Both the position numbers and the translations under genes were made by a program. Positions 22,543 to 35,600 of a stretch of DNA of 64,000 bases are shown one piece after another; positions within the stretch are counted from its first letter, which is position 1; every line of letters starts with the position of its first letter. This stretch comes from Liolophura sinensis (taxonomy: Eukaryota; Mollusca; Polyplacophora; Chitonida; Chitonidae). The DNA is taken from positions 23,656,226 to 23,720,225 of the forward strand of contig NC_088301.1 in NCBI RefSeq assembly GCF_032854445.1, in the 5' to 3' direction. The notes below the pieces were generated by a model, which was given only the letters and a program-made list of their open reading frames with translations, did no database searches and was not told the DNA's origin.

Positions 22543-22800
22543 TAGGAGCCTCTTTGGTCAAGCGGTTAGTGTGCCAGGGATGCCGTGGTGCAATGACTTA
22601 AGAGCCTCTCACCAATGCGGTCACTGTTAGTTCAAGTCGGGGTCATGCTATCTTCCTCTTTGGTTGTATGTGGGTCTGTCAGCTACCTGATGATCGTGTG
22701 TTTCCCCCCAGATTATGCCCAGTTTCCCCCACCATAATGTTGAGCCATCGTCGTGCAAGTGGAACATTCTTAAAACACAAATCAAATAAATGTATAAATA
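22543..22800 (+). mobile_element. tRNA-derived SINE, main family
   Basis: Full-length diverged copy: GAGCCTCTTTGGTCAAGCGG at the 5' end, TTAGTTCAAGTCGGGGTCAT (B box), and GCAAGTGGAACATTCTTAAA near the 3' end. It ends about 130 bp upstream of the PIF1 start codon. Confidence 0.8.
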
Positions 22801-22931
22801 ATTGTTCAGCATTGCCAAAAAAAAAAAAATTCTCTTTTTGGATGTTTTTTACAGGTATGACTCCAGTAGTTGGACATTTTTTCAAAGTATATATGAGTCT
22901 CATTTAAAACACCTGGACATTTTGTAATATC

Positions 22932-23664
22932 ATGGCAGATGACTGTGGGATTATTACATGTACTGTGAGCGTTGAAGAAATTAATGGAACATCAGGAGTG
23001 GCGAAAAGAGTGCAATATCGTAATGTCACCATGACCTTAGGAAGAAATGAATTCAGGGACATCATCCTCATGGTTGACTTGGGCAAGCGACAGGTGAAGT
23101 ACAACATTCGGGAAATGCAAATGCACAGGAAGTTTGTGAAGGAAGGTAAAGCGACATTGATATTTACTGAGTACAGGACACAGCTGTTGATCAGTAATTG
23201 TCCTCCAGATAAACTTATTATATTTCTACGAACACTGTATGGAAAATTAGAATGCGGAAAGATCAAAGGCTTTTTGAGTGAACGTCAGAAACTGAGGTCT
23301 GATCTGCAGCGTCAGTTTCAAGAGATTAGCCCGCTGAATGTTAAGGATCTCGATGCTTTGCAAACCAAAAGGACAAAAGAAGCGGAAAAGAAAGCTAAAA
23401 GGTTTGCCACACCAAAAGGAAAACGGAAAAGGAAAGACACAGATGGAAATATGGACAGCGAAAACAAAGAGAATATGCATCCAAAGAGTTTAAAGCAACC
23501 TAGGAAAGAATTAGCATCTGTGTTGTCTTCAGCCTCCATTTTGCAGTCAGTAAGACTTTCTAAAGAACAGCAGATGGTTCTCACGGCAGTTCGCAGTGGC
23601 AAGAATGTATTCTTTACTGGAAGTGCTGGTACTGGCAAGTCGTTCCTTATGAAGAGAATTATAG
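22932..23664 (+). CDS. PIF1: PIF1 exon 1 (coding)
   Basis: Encodes residues 1-244 plus one base: N-terminal domain, NLS and Walker A. Donor ATAG|GTTGGT. The frame stays open into the intron to 23753, which is read-through rather than coding. Confidence 0.93.
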
Positions 23665-26600
23665 GTTGGTGCAGAATTTACGTCGTCCTTATTTTTGTAC
23701 AAGGCTATATTAATTTTTGTATTTCATTACAGTTGCAGTTGTATTTTAATTAAAAAAGTTGTAAGGGTTGAAGTTGCATGTCATTTATGACATATGTCAG
23801 GGTCTCAAATACTGTGATATTCTAATCTGTAATAATTTCAGACTGACAAAAAATGTCAAAAATCAAATTGAAAATCATCATTACAATTTTTTCCTTTCAA
23901 AAGCTTTTAAATTCTGCATAAATGAAAGAGCTATGACACCCTTTGGTGATTCTGTTCCTTGTGTACGTAGCTTCACTGCGATGGAATTTTACAGTTTACC
24001 ACTGTCTGGCCATTCTTCAAAAATTCTTGTGTTGGGCAAAACTTGAGCTAACCACAAAAAGAAAAAAATCGGAACATTTTTAAAAAATGTTTAAAAAATG
24101 CCTGACAAACGCCCTAAAAACTAAATCTGTGCATCAATGTGTAGAATATCACAAGTGACAATGTACTCATATTCTACCTGTGATCCGAGGCATTTTACAG
24201 GTCAGCATTTTTTTGGTTTGATATTATAATTTTTTTAATCAATTGCTATTGTTTGTTTTGTGTTGCTGTGAAGTTGCTACAGTGAAGAAAAAACTGCAGT
24301 CAAATGTACCAGTAGTATTTATTTTCTGTGTTACAGGTGCCCTCCCACCCCAGCATACGTTTGCCACAGCCAGCACAGGGATAGCAGCTTGCCATATAGG
24401 AGGAACCACCCTACACGCATTTGCAGGTAGTTCCATACATGAACGTGTCTGATAGTGAATGTAAAGTCAATCCTAGGCTTGAATTTTTCATACAAATTTT
24501 CATATTGGGAACCTAAATTCATTAAGGTGTACAATTGGCTTTTCTCAGCCAGACAGATCATGTGACTCGCAAATTCCCGTTTACAGCAATGTTCCAATAT
24601 TACAAATCTTGCGTGATAATGCGTGGAAAGCAGATAGTGAACCTGGGTCTCTGAATTCAGCCCCAAGCTGCAAATGGTCATGGGTTCTCCTGGGCATTGC
24701 CCCGTTTCTTCCCACCACCGCCTTCATATAAGTAAAATATTGTTGAGTACAGAATCAGACACCAATCAAATAAATTCAGCTCTTAGTCCAAAAAGTCTAA
24801 ATTAAGATGAGACTGAAATTGTTAAAGTGCATTTACTTTGATGTCGTAAATGATCAGCAATCAATTAGTAATTTACTTGTAACTATGTATAAAATGTATT
24901 TTCAGCCTTATACAGGATATATTTCATGAATTTCTCCATGCTATGGGATCCCAACGGTTAAGTACACCCAAATTATGATTAAAAGTTGTCTTAGGAATGT
25001 GCAAGACAGTCATACCCAACACTGCTGGTTCGTCTGTGGATTTAAGTCACCAGATTTATCGTCTACCAGAAGAAGGGCGATGATTTATACAACTTACCTA
25101 TACCTGACCGCTGTAATATGTGAAATGAAAAATTAGTGAATGGTATTAAACATCAATAATGCAATAAATTATAAAATTAATCAACAGAACACAATAGGGA
25201 AGTAATACACATTGTTTGAGAAAAAACATTACAAAAACAACACAGTCAGTCAGTTTGTGGTGTCATTGTGTGTGAAGCCGTTGGTTTAAAGTGAACATAA
25301 AGTCTGCCACTGTATATACATAGAAAAAAGGATATAGGACACAGTTATCACAGAAAAATATGTGAAAAATTATGAAAAGATTTAAAAGCCGAGAAGATGA
25401 AGTTCAGCATTGGAGGTATGGCACGGACAAACAATTCACTCTGAATAGCCATGTAAGCGATAGCTTATGGAAGCTCTTATGAACTTTGCCAATCACTAGT
25501 GCTGAAAACTTCACTTGATAATTGGCTGTCGCATTAAAAAACCTATTATCTCTCGATTGTCAGTTTGGTTTCCTTTAAGTATAGACAGATACCGATGCAA
25601 AAAATCGGATTTTGTAGTTTAAGTGTTAAACTGTGCATTTTGGACCACACATTTATGAGCATAGGGTTACAATGCGTGCGTGTTGGGCAGTATCTTGAGT
25701 TGGCAAGAAAACCTCCTTGGGAGAGTCATTTCTTGAAGAAAAATATTGTGACGTTGCATTATTAGCAAAGTCAGATTTATAAAGAAAATATCTTCCCAAA
25801 CTCTGCATGAAAGAGCAGATTAGAAGGTCCTGCTATGTTCTGTAATTTCCCTGATGTCGGTACAGCCAGCTGGGTGAAACCCATGTAGGTCGAAGACGCA
25901 GACGGGCAGGCCCGCTAAAAGACGGCTGTTGTGCCGACAAAGATCGTCCTGACCAAACGTCAAGCTAAAAGAAACATTGGCCCTTTAAAAACGCAACATA
26001 ACTGATTGCTTATCAGACGATTTTGTTTGTATTTTCTCACTCACATTGTTTAATAACGATGTTACCGGAGAAGGTCCTAGCTTTGTGACATCACTTTAGT
26101 TAGCTATAACATGGCAAAATGACGTCACCAAATGAGCGGCTAGATACTGACGATCATTTGCTATGTACTTTGTTGATAAGCAGCGTAGAATTTTGTAAAT
26201 ATGTTTAGAACATTTCTGGAATACTATGTTATTAATTAATTCAGATATAGTGGCTGACTTTATGTTTACTTTAGGGCACAGTATATGTAGAGCCAGTCTG
26301 CCAGCTCCAGCGTAGGGTGGTATATGTATAGCAGAATATAGAAACCTTATCAACTGGGATTTTATTAATGTTATGAATTATGTTTATGGTTTGGTTTAGG
26401 TGTCAAATAATGCAAAAATAATGATATTTTGCCAGTGGTTTTACTACCATGTTAAAAGACAGGCTAATAGCTCTACCATTCTGTAAAGTGTCACTTTGCA
26501 TATGGATGTCATCATAACTCAAAAACTGAGTAGCAGTATTAAATATGATTTATGAAATTATTTCAGGTATAGGTTCAGGTAAAGCTGACCTGGCTCAGTG

Positions 26601-29600
26601 TATAGAGTTAGCCTCAAGGCCCCAGGTGACTCAGCAGTGGAAGAGATGTCATCATCTGATCATTGATGAGATCTCCATGGTGGATGGAGACTTCTTTGAT
26701 AAGCTGGAGGCTGTAGCGAGGTGAGTGGAGGTGATTAGGTGTGATGACTTTTGACAGCTAGGCTGACTGTGGACAGAGACTTCTTTGATAAGCTGGAGGC
26801 AGTAGCAAGATGAGTGGAGGTGATTAGGTGTGATGACTTTTGACAGCTAGGCTAACTGTAGACGGAGACTTCTTTGATAAGCTGGAAGCTGTAGCGAGGT
26901 GAGTGGAGGTAATTAGGTGTGATGACTTTTGACAATTGGGCTAACTGTGGACGGAGACTTCTTTGATAAGCTGGAGGCTGTAGTGAGGTGAGAGGAGGTG
27001 ATTAGGTGTGATGACTTTTGACAATTAGGCTAACTGTGGACGGAGACTTCTTTGATAAGCTAGAGGCCATAGCAAGGTGAGTGGAGGTGATTAGGTGTGA
27101 TGACTTTTGACAATTAGGCTAACTGTGGACAGAGACTTCTTTGACAAGCTGGAAGCCGTAGCGAGGTGAGTGGAGGTGATTAGGTGTGATGACTTTTGAC
27201 AATTAGGCTAACTGTGGACATATACTTCTTTGACAAGCTGGAAGCCGTAGCGATGTGAGTGGAGGTGATTAGGTGTGATGACTTTTGACAGCTAGGCTAA
27301 CTGTGGACAGAGACTTCTTTGACAAGCTGGAGGTCATAGCAAGGTGAGTGGAGGTGATTAGGTGTGATGACTTTTGACAACTAGGCTAACTGTGGACATA
27401 TACTTCTTTGACAAGCTGGAAGCTGTAACAAGGTGAGTGGAGGTGATTAGGTGTGATGACTTTTGACAACTAGGCTAACTGTGGACAAAGACTTCTTTGA
27501 TAAGCTGGTGCCGTAGCAAGATGAGTGGAGGTGATTAGGTGTGATGACTTTTGACAATTAGGCTAACTGTGGACGGAGACTTCTTTGACAAGCTGGAAGC
27601 TGTAACGAGGTGAGTGGAGGTGATTAGGTGTGATGACTTTTGACAACTAGGCTAACTGTGGACAAAGACTTCTTTGATAAGCTGGAAGCCATAGCCGAGG
27701 TGATGAGGTGTGGTAAATTCTGACAGCCAGGCTAACTTTGGACGTCGATTTCTTTGATAAGCTGGAGTTAAAAGACTCTACCATTCTGTAAAGTTTCATT
27801 TTGCATATGGCTGTCACTATTGTTTCATAATAAGTGCAGTTGATGGGGTGTGGTAAATGCTGGCAACCAGCATTTACCTAACCGTGGACAGAGACTGCCA
27901 TTTTAAATTGATTTTAAGCTTGCACAACTGTATTAATATTTTTTCTGAGTACCCTGGTTAATGTGAATTTTGGGTGAAGAAAAGTCTGGAAATTGGAAGT
28001 CTTTGAAGTTAGTATACGAGCCCTGTTTTGCTTTTTTCTTTTTTTTTTTGGTCAGTTAAATTTATTTCAACTTTTGACCCCAAATACCAGTCAGAAGTGT
28101 ATTTTAATGACTCAAATACTGGTTTGCTCCCCCTGTTTTTCTTGTGTAGACAGGTACATGTAGACAGCTCTAGCTTAACTGTTGCATATATGTTCTACAT
28201 CTAGTAAGCGCTATCTTTGTGTAAACTATAATTATGGATGTAACTTGAGTAATTATAAAAGAATAAAAATAAAACGATCTTATCTCTTGTCTGGTTCAAA
28301 AAGTAGAGACAATAATCACTGATGTTGTAGTCTACATCTGAGCATGCTTGACCACATTAGGTCAGAAACTTCATCCATGGCAATGTAGTTCAACATAAAT
28401 ATCAGCTGACGTTATACTGTTGTCTGTTCACAGGACTGTCCGGAAGAGTGATGTGCCTTTTGGGGGCATTCAGCTTGTTGTCTCTGGTGACTTCCTTCAG
28501 CTGCCTCCAGTCATCAAGGGGCAAGGCAAAAGGAAATTTTGCTTCCAGGTACTGCTTGTTCATCTTGTCTTATGACCTTTATATGGTTGAGAGCCATTGT
28601 AAATCTGTGTTACTTTTTGTCAGTAATACATGTAAGGTCAGTTGTAGATTCAAATTGTTTGTGCATTTACCTGAACAGTTACAAAAAATATATATTTTAT
28701 TTGGTAGTATTGAGCATGTTCAGTAAAAATTGTAGACAGAGCAGAACATGGAGTTACCTCCCTTTGACTAGAGTATACAGTACACTGTAAATGTGTTGGA
28801 TGAAGACATCAGGATACTGTTGAATTTAAAGATACAGGTAGTGTGAACATGAAATGTTCAGAGATTAAGACTTGGCCAGTTATGAGAGAGTCGGGCTGAT
28901 AAAATGATGAGTAGGACTTTGTGGGAAATTAATCCATATGTTTTCTTCAAGCTTTGGTTGTAGATCTTTTTGTGTTTATGTGCATGTGTGTATTTCAGTC
29001 TAAGTCTTGGAGGGATGTGATTCATGTCAATATGGAGTTGGCTGAGATCAGGCGACAGACAGACAAACAGTTTGTGGACATTTTGCAAAACATACGACAT
29101 GGAAAGTAAGTTTGGTTAACTTTATGGTATGATTGTTTTAATTTCAAACAATTATCTATTTTTTTTATGGATCTTTTACGCCATACTCCAGAATATTTCA
29201 CTTACTGTAATTCTTCAGCTTTTTTCTAAAAATATTATTCTTCGCAGAACAGTAAAATTATATTTTTGGTGAAAACCTAAAATTGGCCATACCAACCAAT
29301 GTAATTTTGTCTCCAAAATCAAATTAAGAATATGCTTAAACTGCACTGAAAGTTGTTCTTTTATATTGGAAAAGGTTGAGGAATTAGGGTATTCCTAAAC
29401 GGCCAGCATTATTTTGGGAGAAAACCAAGCAGATTGATTCTAGAGGTGCAGAATGCATTCAGGCTTTAGACAGGGAATTCTCCCGCTCTAACTATTCATG
29501 TGGCCTTCTCCATGATGATTCATGGGGCTGTTTGCTCCACTTGTTTTCTTCCAGTATAGTGTGTTTGCCACATGTGATCTACAGATAAACACGATATATT

Positions 29601-32600
29601 GGTTCTTATTAAAATTACTGTTCAATTTTGCCATGTGTGATCTACAGATAAAATTGAACACTAATTTGTCATGGGTCTTGATTATGGCATTATTAAAGCA
29701 TCAATCAGTCAAAGTAATAAATAAGTAATTTATTCACTGTGTTTAAAGAATGAATATCTATTGATGAATTTAATCATTGTAAGCATGACTAGACTGACTG
29801 GTAAGAAATATGTTTGTGTACAGTATACGTCACGTACCTTTGCTTTGTGTTCCCATCGTGAACTGGGCTGGCAGTGCTGATGAACTCAGACAGGGGGCCA
29901 TGTGTTTAAATAAATATTTTCGGCACTTTTTGGAAAATCTGTTCTTTTAATACTACCCTAATTCCTCAACCTTTTCACATATGAAAGAGCAATTATCAGT
30001 GTAATTTATGCACATTTTTAATTTGATTTTTTTTAAAAACTAAACTACATTAGTTGGATTGGCTAGTTTCAGGGCTTCACAAAAAGTATAATTTTAACAG
30101 TCTTAAAAGAAGAATGCCTTCCCAATATGCTTGAAAAAACACTTAGCAAACATGCATAATTATTGAGAATTACAATATGTAGAATTGTACATCATACAGT
30201 GGTTAATTTTCTGTTACTCATAAAATGTGGGTCTTTATGATCGCCAGGTGTCCAGAGCATGTGACTGAGGTTCTGAAGTCAACAGCTAACAACAACTGCA
30301 ACATGAATGGTGTCATAGCAACCAGACTTTGCACCCACAAGGAGGACGTCGAGCAGCTAAATTTACATCACCTGAAGAAATTAACAGGTGACAAAATTTA
30401 ATCTATATTGCGACATGTTCATGGAACATAGACGAGGGTCAGATCATACCAAAGGCTCCACTAAAATCAGGATTTGTAAGCATTGATGGAGAGGTTACCT
30501 CCCCTACGTTGACAACACTCAAATGGTTATAGGAAAACATGCATACATTTTTGGTTGTTTGTACGAAGTACTGAAATTAGCAACAGTGAAAAACACATTT
30601 TTATTCTGTAAATGTTTGTATGCTAGTACAAAGGTTTGTTTATGAAATAAGAAGTACTGACCTGTGTCAGAGTCTACCGTTGATTGGCGTCTGCTGGAAG
30701 AGATAAATGAAATAACTGTGACATTTTAATTCTACTGGTCTTTGTCTATTGATGCTAAAATTTACAGAATTACTGTGTTATGTGCAAAGAGGTTTATCTA
30801 CAAAACCGGGGGCCTTCCTGGTGTAGTGATTAACTTGATAGCGGTTAACCATGACTCAGGAGCCTCTAAACAACAAGATCTCTGTGAATTCAAGTCCAGC
30901 TTATGATGGCTCCCTTTCAGAAATAAATTCTACATTGTTTTGTATGTAATTTTACAAATACCTAACTTCGTGACAGGTTTTGGCTGGTAAGAAATTAATT
31001 ACCGAAACATTAGACTGACTTCAGTGTCGGCATAATTTACCATGTAGCATGAGCCCGGGGGAAACCCACGACCATCCGCAGGTTGCTGACAGACCTTCTC
31101 ACGTACGGCCGGAGAGGAAGCCAGCATGAGATGGACTTGAACTCGCAGGGACCGCATTGGTGAGAGACTCCTGGGTCATAAAGCTGCACTAGCGCTTTAA
31201 CCGACTGAGCCACGGAAGCCCCAGGCTAAAAGAGGATCATGATTGAATTAATAGTCACCAAATTGAATGTATTGTTCTTATGATGTAGCATCACTACGTT
31301 TAGTAGCATTGTTAAGATGAAAGACATGAACTCTGGATACTGTTAGATTACTACTATAGTTTGTCTCTCTCGTCAGTACAACATGCACTCCTACCAGTCA
31401 CTGCTTAACACTCCCCTCACCCCTCGGCTCCTATTTTTAAAAATGACTAAAAATGCGTAAAACACCGATCAAATAAAGAAATAAATTCAAAAATGACCAC
31501 AATTACAAGGAAAGATGATGTTCCCTTGTGATATTTGTATGCATATTTACATGTTTGTTTCAGGCAGCTGTCGTTCCTTTCAAGCCACAGACACGGACTC
31601 TGTGTATACCAGCATGATTAATAATCATTGTGTAGTTAAAAATCAGCTGGACCTCAAACTGGGTGCTCAGGTAGGGGTGTGTCAAAATCATCATTGACTT
31701 TAATAACTCATGTTAAAGGAGAAGAAAACTTGAAAGCATGACCCTATAGGCTGAAAAGAGCACATTTTTTTTCTATTTGGTGGTGCCTGCTGCATAATTT
31801 TGCGATTTTTCCTTGCCATACACTAAAGCCTGAAAACAGCAAAGCTGACATAAATCATGTCCATCGCGTCCTTCATCTTTAACACTTGTAGTTTATGCTG
31901 GGGATGTGTTGCCTCTCAACCAATGAGAGTCATTAAAACTGCCGGCTTGTTCGTGTAAACTTTGAAACTACGTCCAGCATTCCAGTTTCCCGATTGTCAG
32001 AAAACAAATTGTACTGTTCGCTACCTTCTGGGAAGAAGAGTTCTACCAGAAATGTACGAACTGTACTTTGGCAGTTTCCGACGGCAATTCTCCTCATAAC
32101 ACAGGAGACTTCAGTACTAGTTCTTAGGCAAAATGGAGTTACCCACAGCAGATTCTGGCACTGACTTTATTTATTATTTATCAACTTGAGGTACATATTA
32201 GAATTGTGTTTATGGCATACACCCGATCATGCTGAATGGCTGACAATGAAGGTGACAGTGGGTTAAAGCCTCCAGCCTTGGTTATGCTTCAGTACATTTA
32301 AATGTGCCATATCTGTGGCTTAAATTCAACATAGGCTAGGCATATAGTTAATTTACCTATTTATCTCACACCAGCCAGTGCGTTACCATTCTGTATGCCT
32401 GTGATATAATCTGAGACTTTTTGACAGTATACATATAAGTAATGAGCAGTTCACGGTGCTTATGAAGCATTTTATGTGGTCTCACATGAAGTTTATTGTT
32501 GCACAGAGGGAAATATTTTCGAGCATGGGTTCAAATATTATTAGTAAATAAAGAGCAGTAGCCACAGTGCCAGCAACAGGAGTATGGTTGTGCATGGGTT

Positions 32601-35600
32601 TCCCCCGGGCTCTGCCCAGTTTCACCCACCGTGATGCTGGCCACCTTCATATAAGTGAAATATTCTTGAGTACGGCATAAAACACCAATCAAATGAATCA
32701 GTAGCCACAGCAGCCTGTCATGTTTCTGCTGGAAGTTGCATATTGTCTTGATTTTTGTCTTCTGTCTGGTTTACGTGGCGAAGGCCGTTTTTGGAAGATG
32801 TGTAAAAAGTGTGTGTGAAGTGAGTCTTATCATGATGATGATGAAGTATTGCTTGTATAAATTACACGTTGTTGTTGTATTGCCAGTGCATGTTGTTGTT
32901 GGATCATTGTCACTTAACTACAGGTATTAACATATCATACTCTCTACTCCACATGTACAGTTTTCAACGCTCACTTTACATGACTTACGCTAAATGATCT
33001 AAAATTTTGCCAGCAAAAGTGCATTTTCAGAGGTAAATAAATGTCGCAAAATACTATCTTTGGTACTGAAACTTACAATTTTCCAGCAGAACATCATCAC
33101 ATGTTCCAAACAAACCTCAAACCATACTCCCTAAAACGCATGCTTCGCTCACTACCTTGTGCTTTACATCACTGCGGCCAATAGCAAAATTTGTACAGAT
33201 ATCTTGAAGGTCGCCAAGGTTACTGGAGTCTTGGTGATGAGGCTGGAAGTAATGTCCGAAAACACAAACAATCCATCTCAACCTTTGTCTCTTAACAATA
33301 CTTTATACACATGCACTGTCTTTATCAAGAGTACGTACAACATGACTCTAATCAAAACCTAAAACAATTTTATTAATGTTTGTTGATTAAATAGTTCCGT
33401 GAGAGGACACAAGTGATGAGGCTAAGCCTAACTGTGCACCAGTGTCCAAAGGTCCAGCATGTCTGTGGGTGGCAGTGATGAGAAATGAAAGTTAGAGAGT
33501 GATGCATGCGCTGTAAGGAGCATGCCTTATAACACCTGTCTAAAATCAATAGATTTTTCAGAATCAGGAATAATGGGCAATTTACTCATGGACGAAAATT
33601 TATGGTCATTTAGGGTAGCTAATCTTCAGTCATACATTTGTTATGATGATGACTAGATGTTTAACAGTTCTGTGTGAATAATACTGCCAGTCAATAATTC
33701 ATTCAGTCAGTCAATGATTCATTCAGTCAGTTGGTTATTTGAGCATGATGACTAGATGTTCAGCATTTCATGTGTGAATCATACTGCCAGTCAATAACTC
33801 ATTCAGTCAGTTGGTTATTTGAGCATGATGACCAGATGTTCAACAGTTCTGTGTGAATCATTCTGCCAATCAATAATTCATTCAGTCAGCTGGTTATTTG
33901 AGCATGGTGACTAGATGTTCAACAATTCATGTGTGAATCGAACTGCCAGTCAATAATTCATTCATTCAATGTATTATTTGAACACGTTTTTTTTATGATC
34001 AGGTGATGCTGGCAAAGAACCTTGATGTACAGCGCGGTCTTGTGAACGGAGCCCGAGGAGTGGTAATAGGGTTTGAAGCCGGAGAGACAGGTGCGTATTG
34101 ATACAGATTGTTCCCTCTCTTCTTCATTCTTTTCATAATTCAATGACATGTTATGTGGGAAGGTCTGAGATCAACCTGCTCAGACCTCGGGTCTCGAGTC
34201 TCTATAATGCTGGGAAAGTGAAATATTCTTGAGTACATCGTAAAATACCTATCAAATAAATAAATGAGACACATGATTGAATGTAGTTTTTAGGTGAATA
34301 AAAGGGAAAGACGATCATGTATGTATAATAAAATTTAATGTACATTACTTTGCGTGAATTGCATGAAAGAACTTCAAAAGCTAACAAGCACTAATACTTG
34401 TAAAACCCCTTGTTTTTGAATGTTTCAACTTCATGTTTCTCTAAAGGCTTTGTCGTAGCTTTCATTTTGAATCAATTTGACTTCTCACTCCATTGCCTAG
34501 GGACAAGGAAAGCTGTCAGTACAAACTGAATCTAAACTTAATCCTTAATCAGTAGTACATGTATTAATCATTGCTATGTGGGAAGGATTGGCAGCAACCT
34601 GTGGATGGTTGTGGGAGGAAACCGGGCTCTGCCCACCATACCGCTGTCGTATTAGTGAAATATTCTTGAGTTCGGCAAGCAAATAAATAAATAAATAAAT
34701 AACCATTTCTTGGACAAGCGTATTCACAAATTTAGCACAGCACCAAAAAGTTCTGATGTTAGGACTGTGTCTATACTATGAAGCCTTGATCATAATTCGA
34801 TAATCCGTGTTATTCATGTACAATTTTTTTAGAAAACATGTAAGAAATTGTGTACAAAATGCTGTTGAATTGCAGTTTTAAGTTTCAGTCTTATGAAGGA
34901 CAGTTTAGCTTAGCTACATGTATCTCCTCTGTCATATTTGGTACAGTGTTAAACCCCAAGCATTATTCATTATTCATTCATCCTATTCATTCTGTCATAG
35001 TTATTTAGTTTATTTGTTTATTTATTTGATTGGTGTTTTATGCTGTACTCAAGAATATTTTATGGTGGGAGGAAACCCATGACCATGACCAGGTTGCTGA
35101 CATACCTTCCCACATACAGCCGGAGAGTTAGCCAGTATGAGCTGGACTTGAACTCACAGCGACTGCTTTGGTGAGAGGCTCCTGGGTCATTACGCTGCAC
35201 TAGTGCGCTAACCAACTGAGCCACGTAGGCCTCTGTCATATTAGTGAACCAACTGTAATTGTCAACTTATTAATATTAAAAATTTTGATTCTTTGAATAG
35301 TCACTAATGGAAAACAGATGTTACAGCTCAAACATCCAGTTTTATTTCATTTGTCTCGCCTTGATACAGTTGTAAATCATTATGGTACTTACCCAGCAAA
35401 ATATAATCGAGGATTTGCCCGAATGTGTTAAGCAAGCCTGTTGCGTTTAATGCAGCATGCAGGTGAGGATATTGTTATAGATCAATTGTAGTGAGATTAA
35501 GACAATGCTCAGATAAGTTAGTAAATTAAAAATGTGTTACTGAGATGTTTGCTCATAGCCTGGGTTTTGACCTTTGGGTCGTAGTATTGACTAAGATTAC

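Larger units (their letters stand above)
19248..22931. other. TTC33-PIF1 head-to-head intergenic region
   Basis: Contains a tRNA-like fragment, a CCAAT-bearing stretch near 20660-20700 (GATTGGTCAA, CCATTGGTTT), a large near-palindrome (21345-21842), a repeat shared with the histone units (21139-21354) and a SINE (22543-22800). A possible non-coding first exon of PIF1 ends at a donor-like TTTTTTAG|GTAAAA near 20810, and an acceptor-like TTTTTTACAG lies near 22853. Both are inference. Confidence 0.45.

Noticed and set aside
23665-23753. Extension of PIF1 exon 1 into the intron frame
   Set aside because: The donor ATAG|GTTGGT joined to the 24337 acceptor restores the conserved [14 protein letters not shown] block; the extension has no homology.
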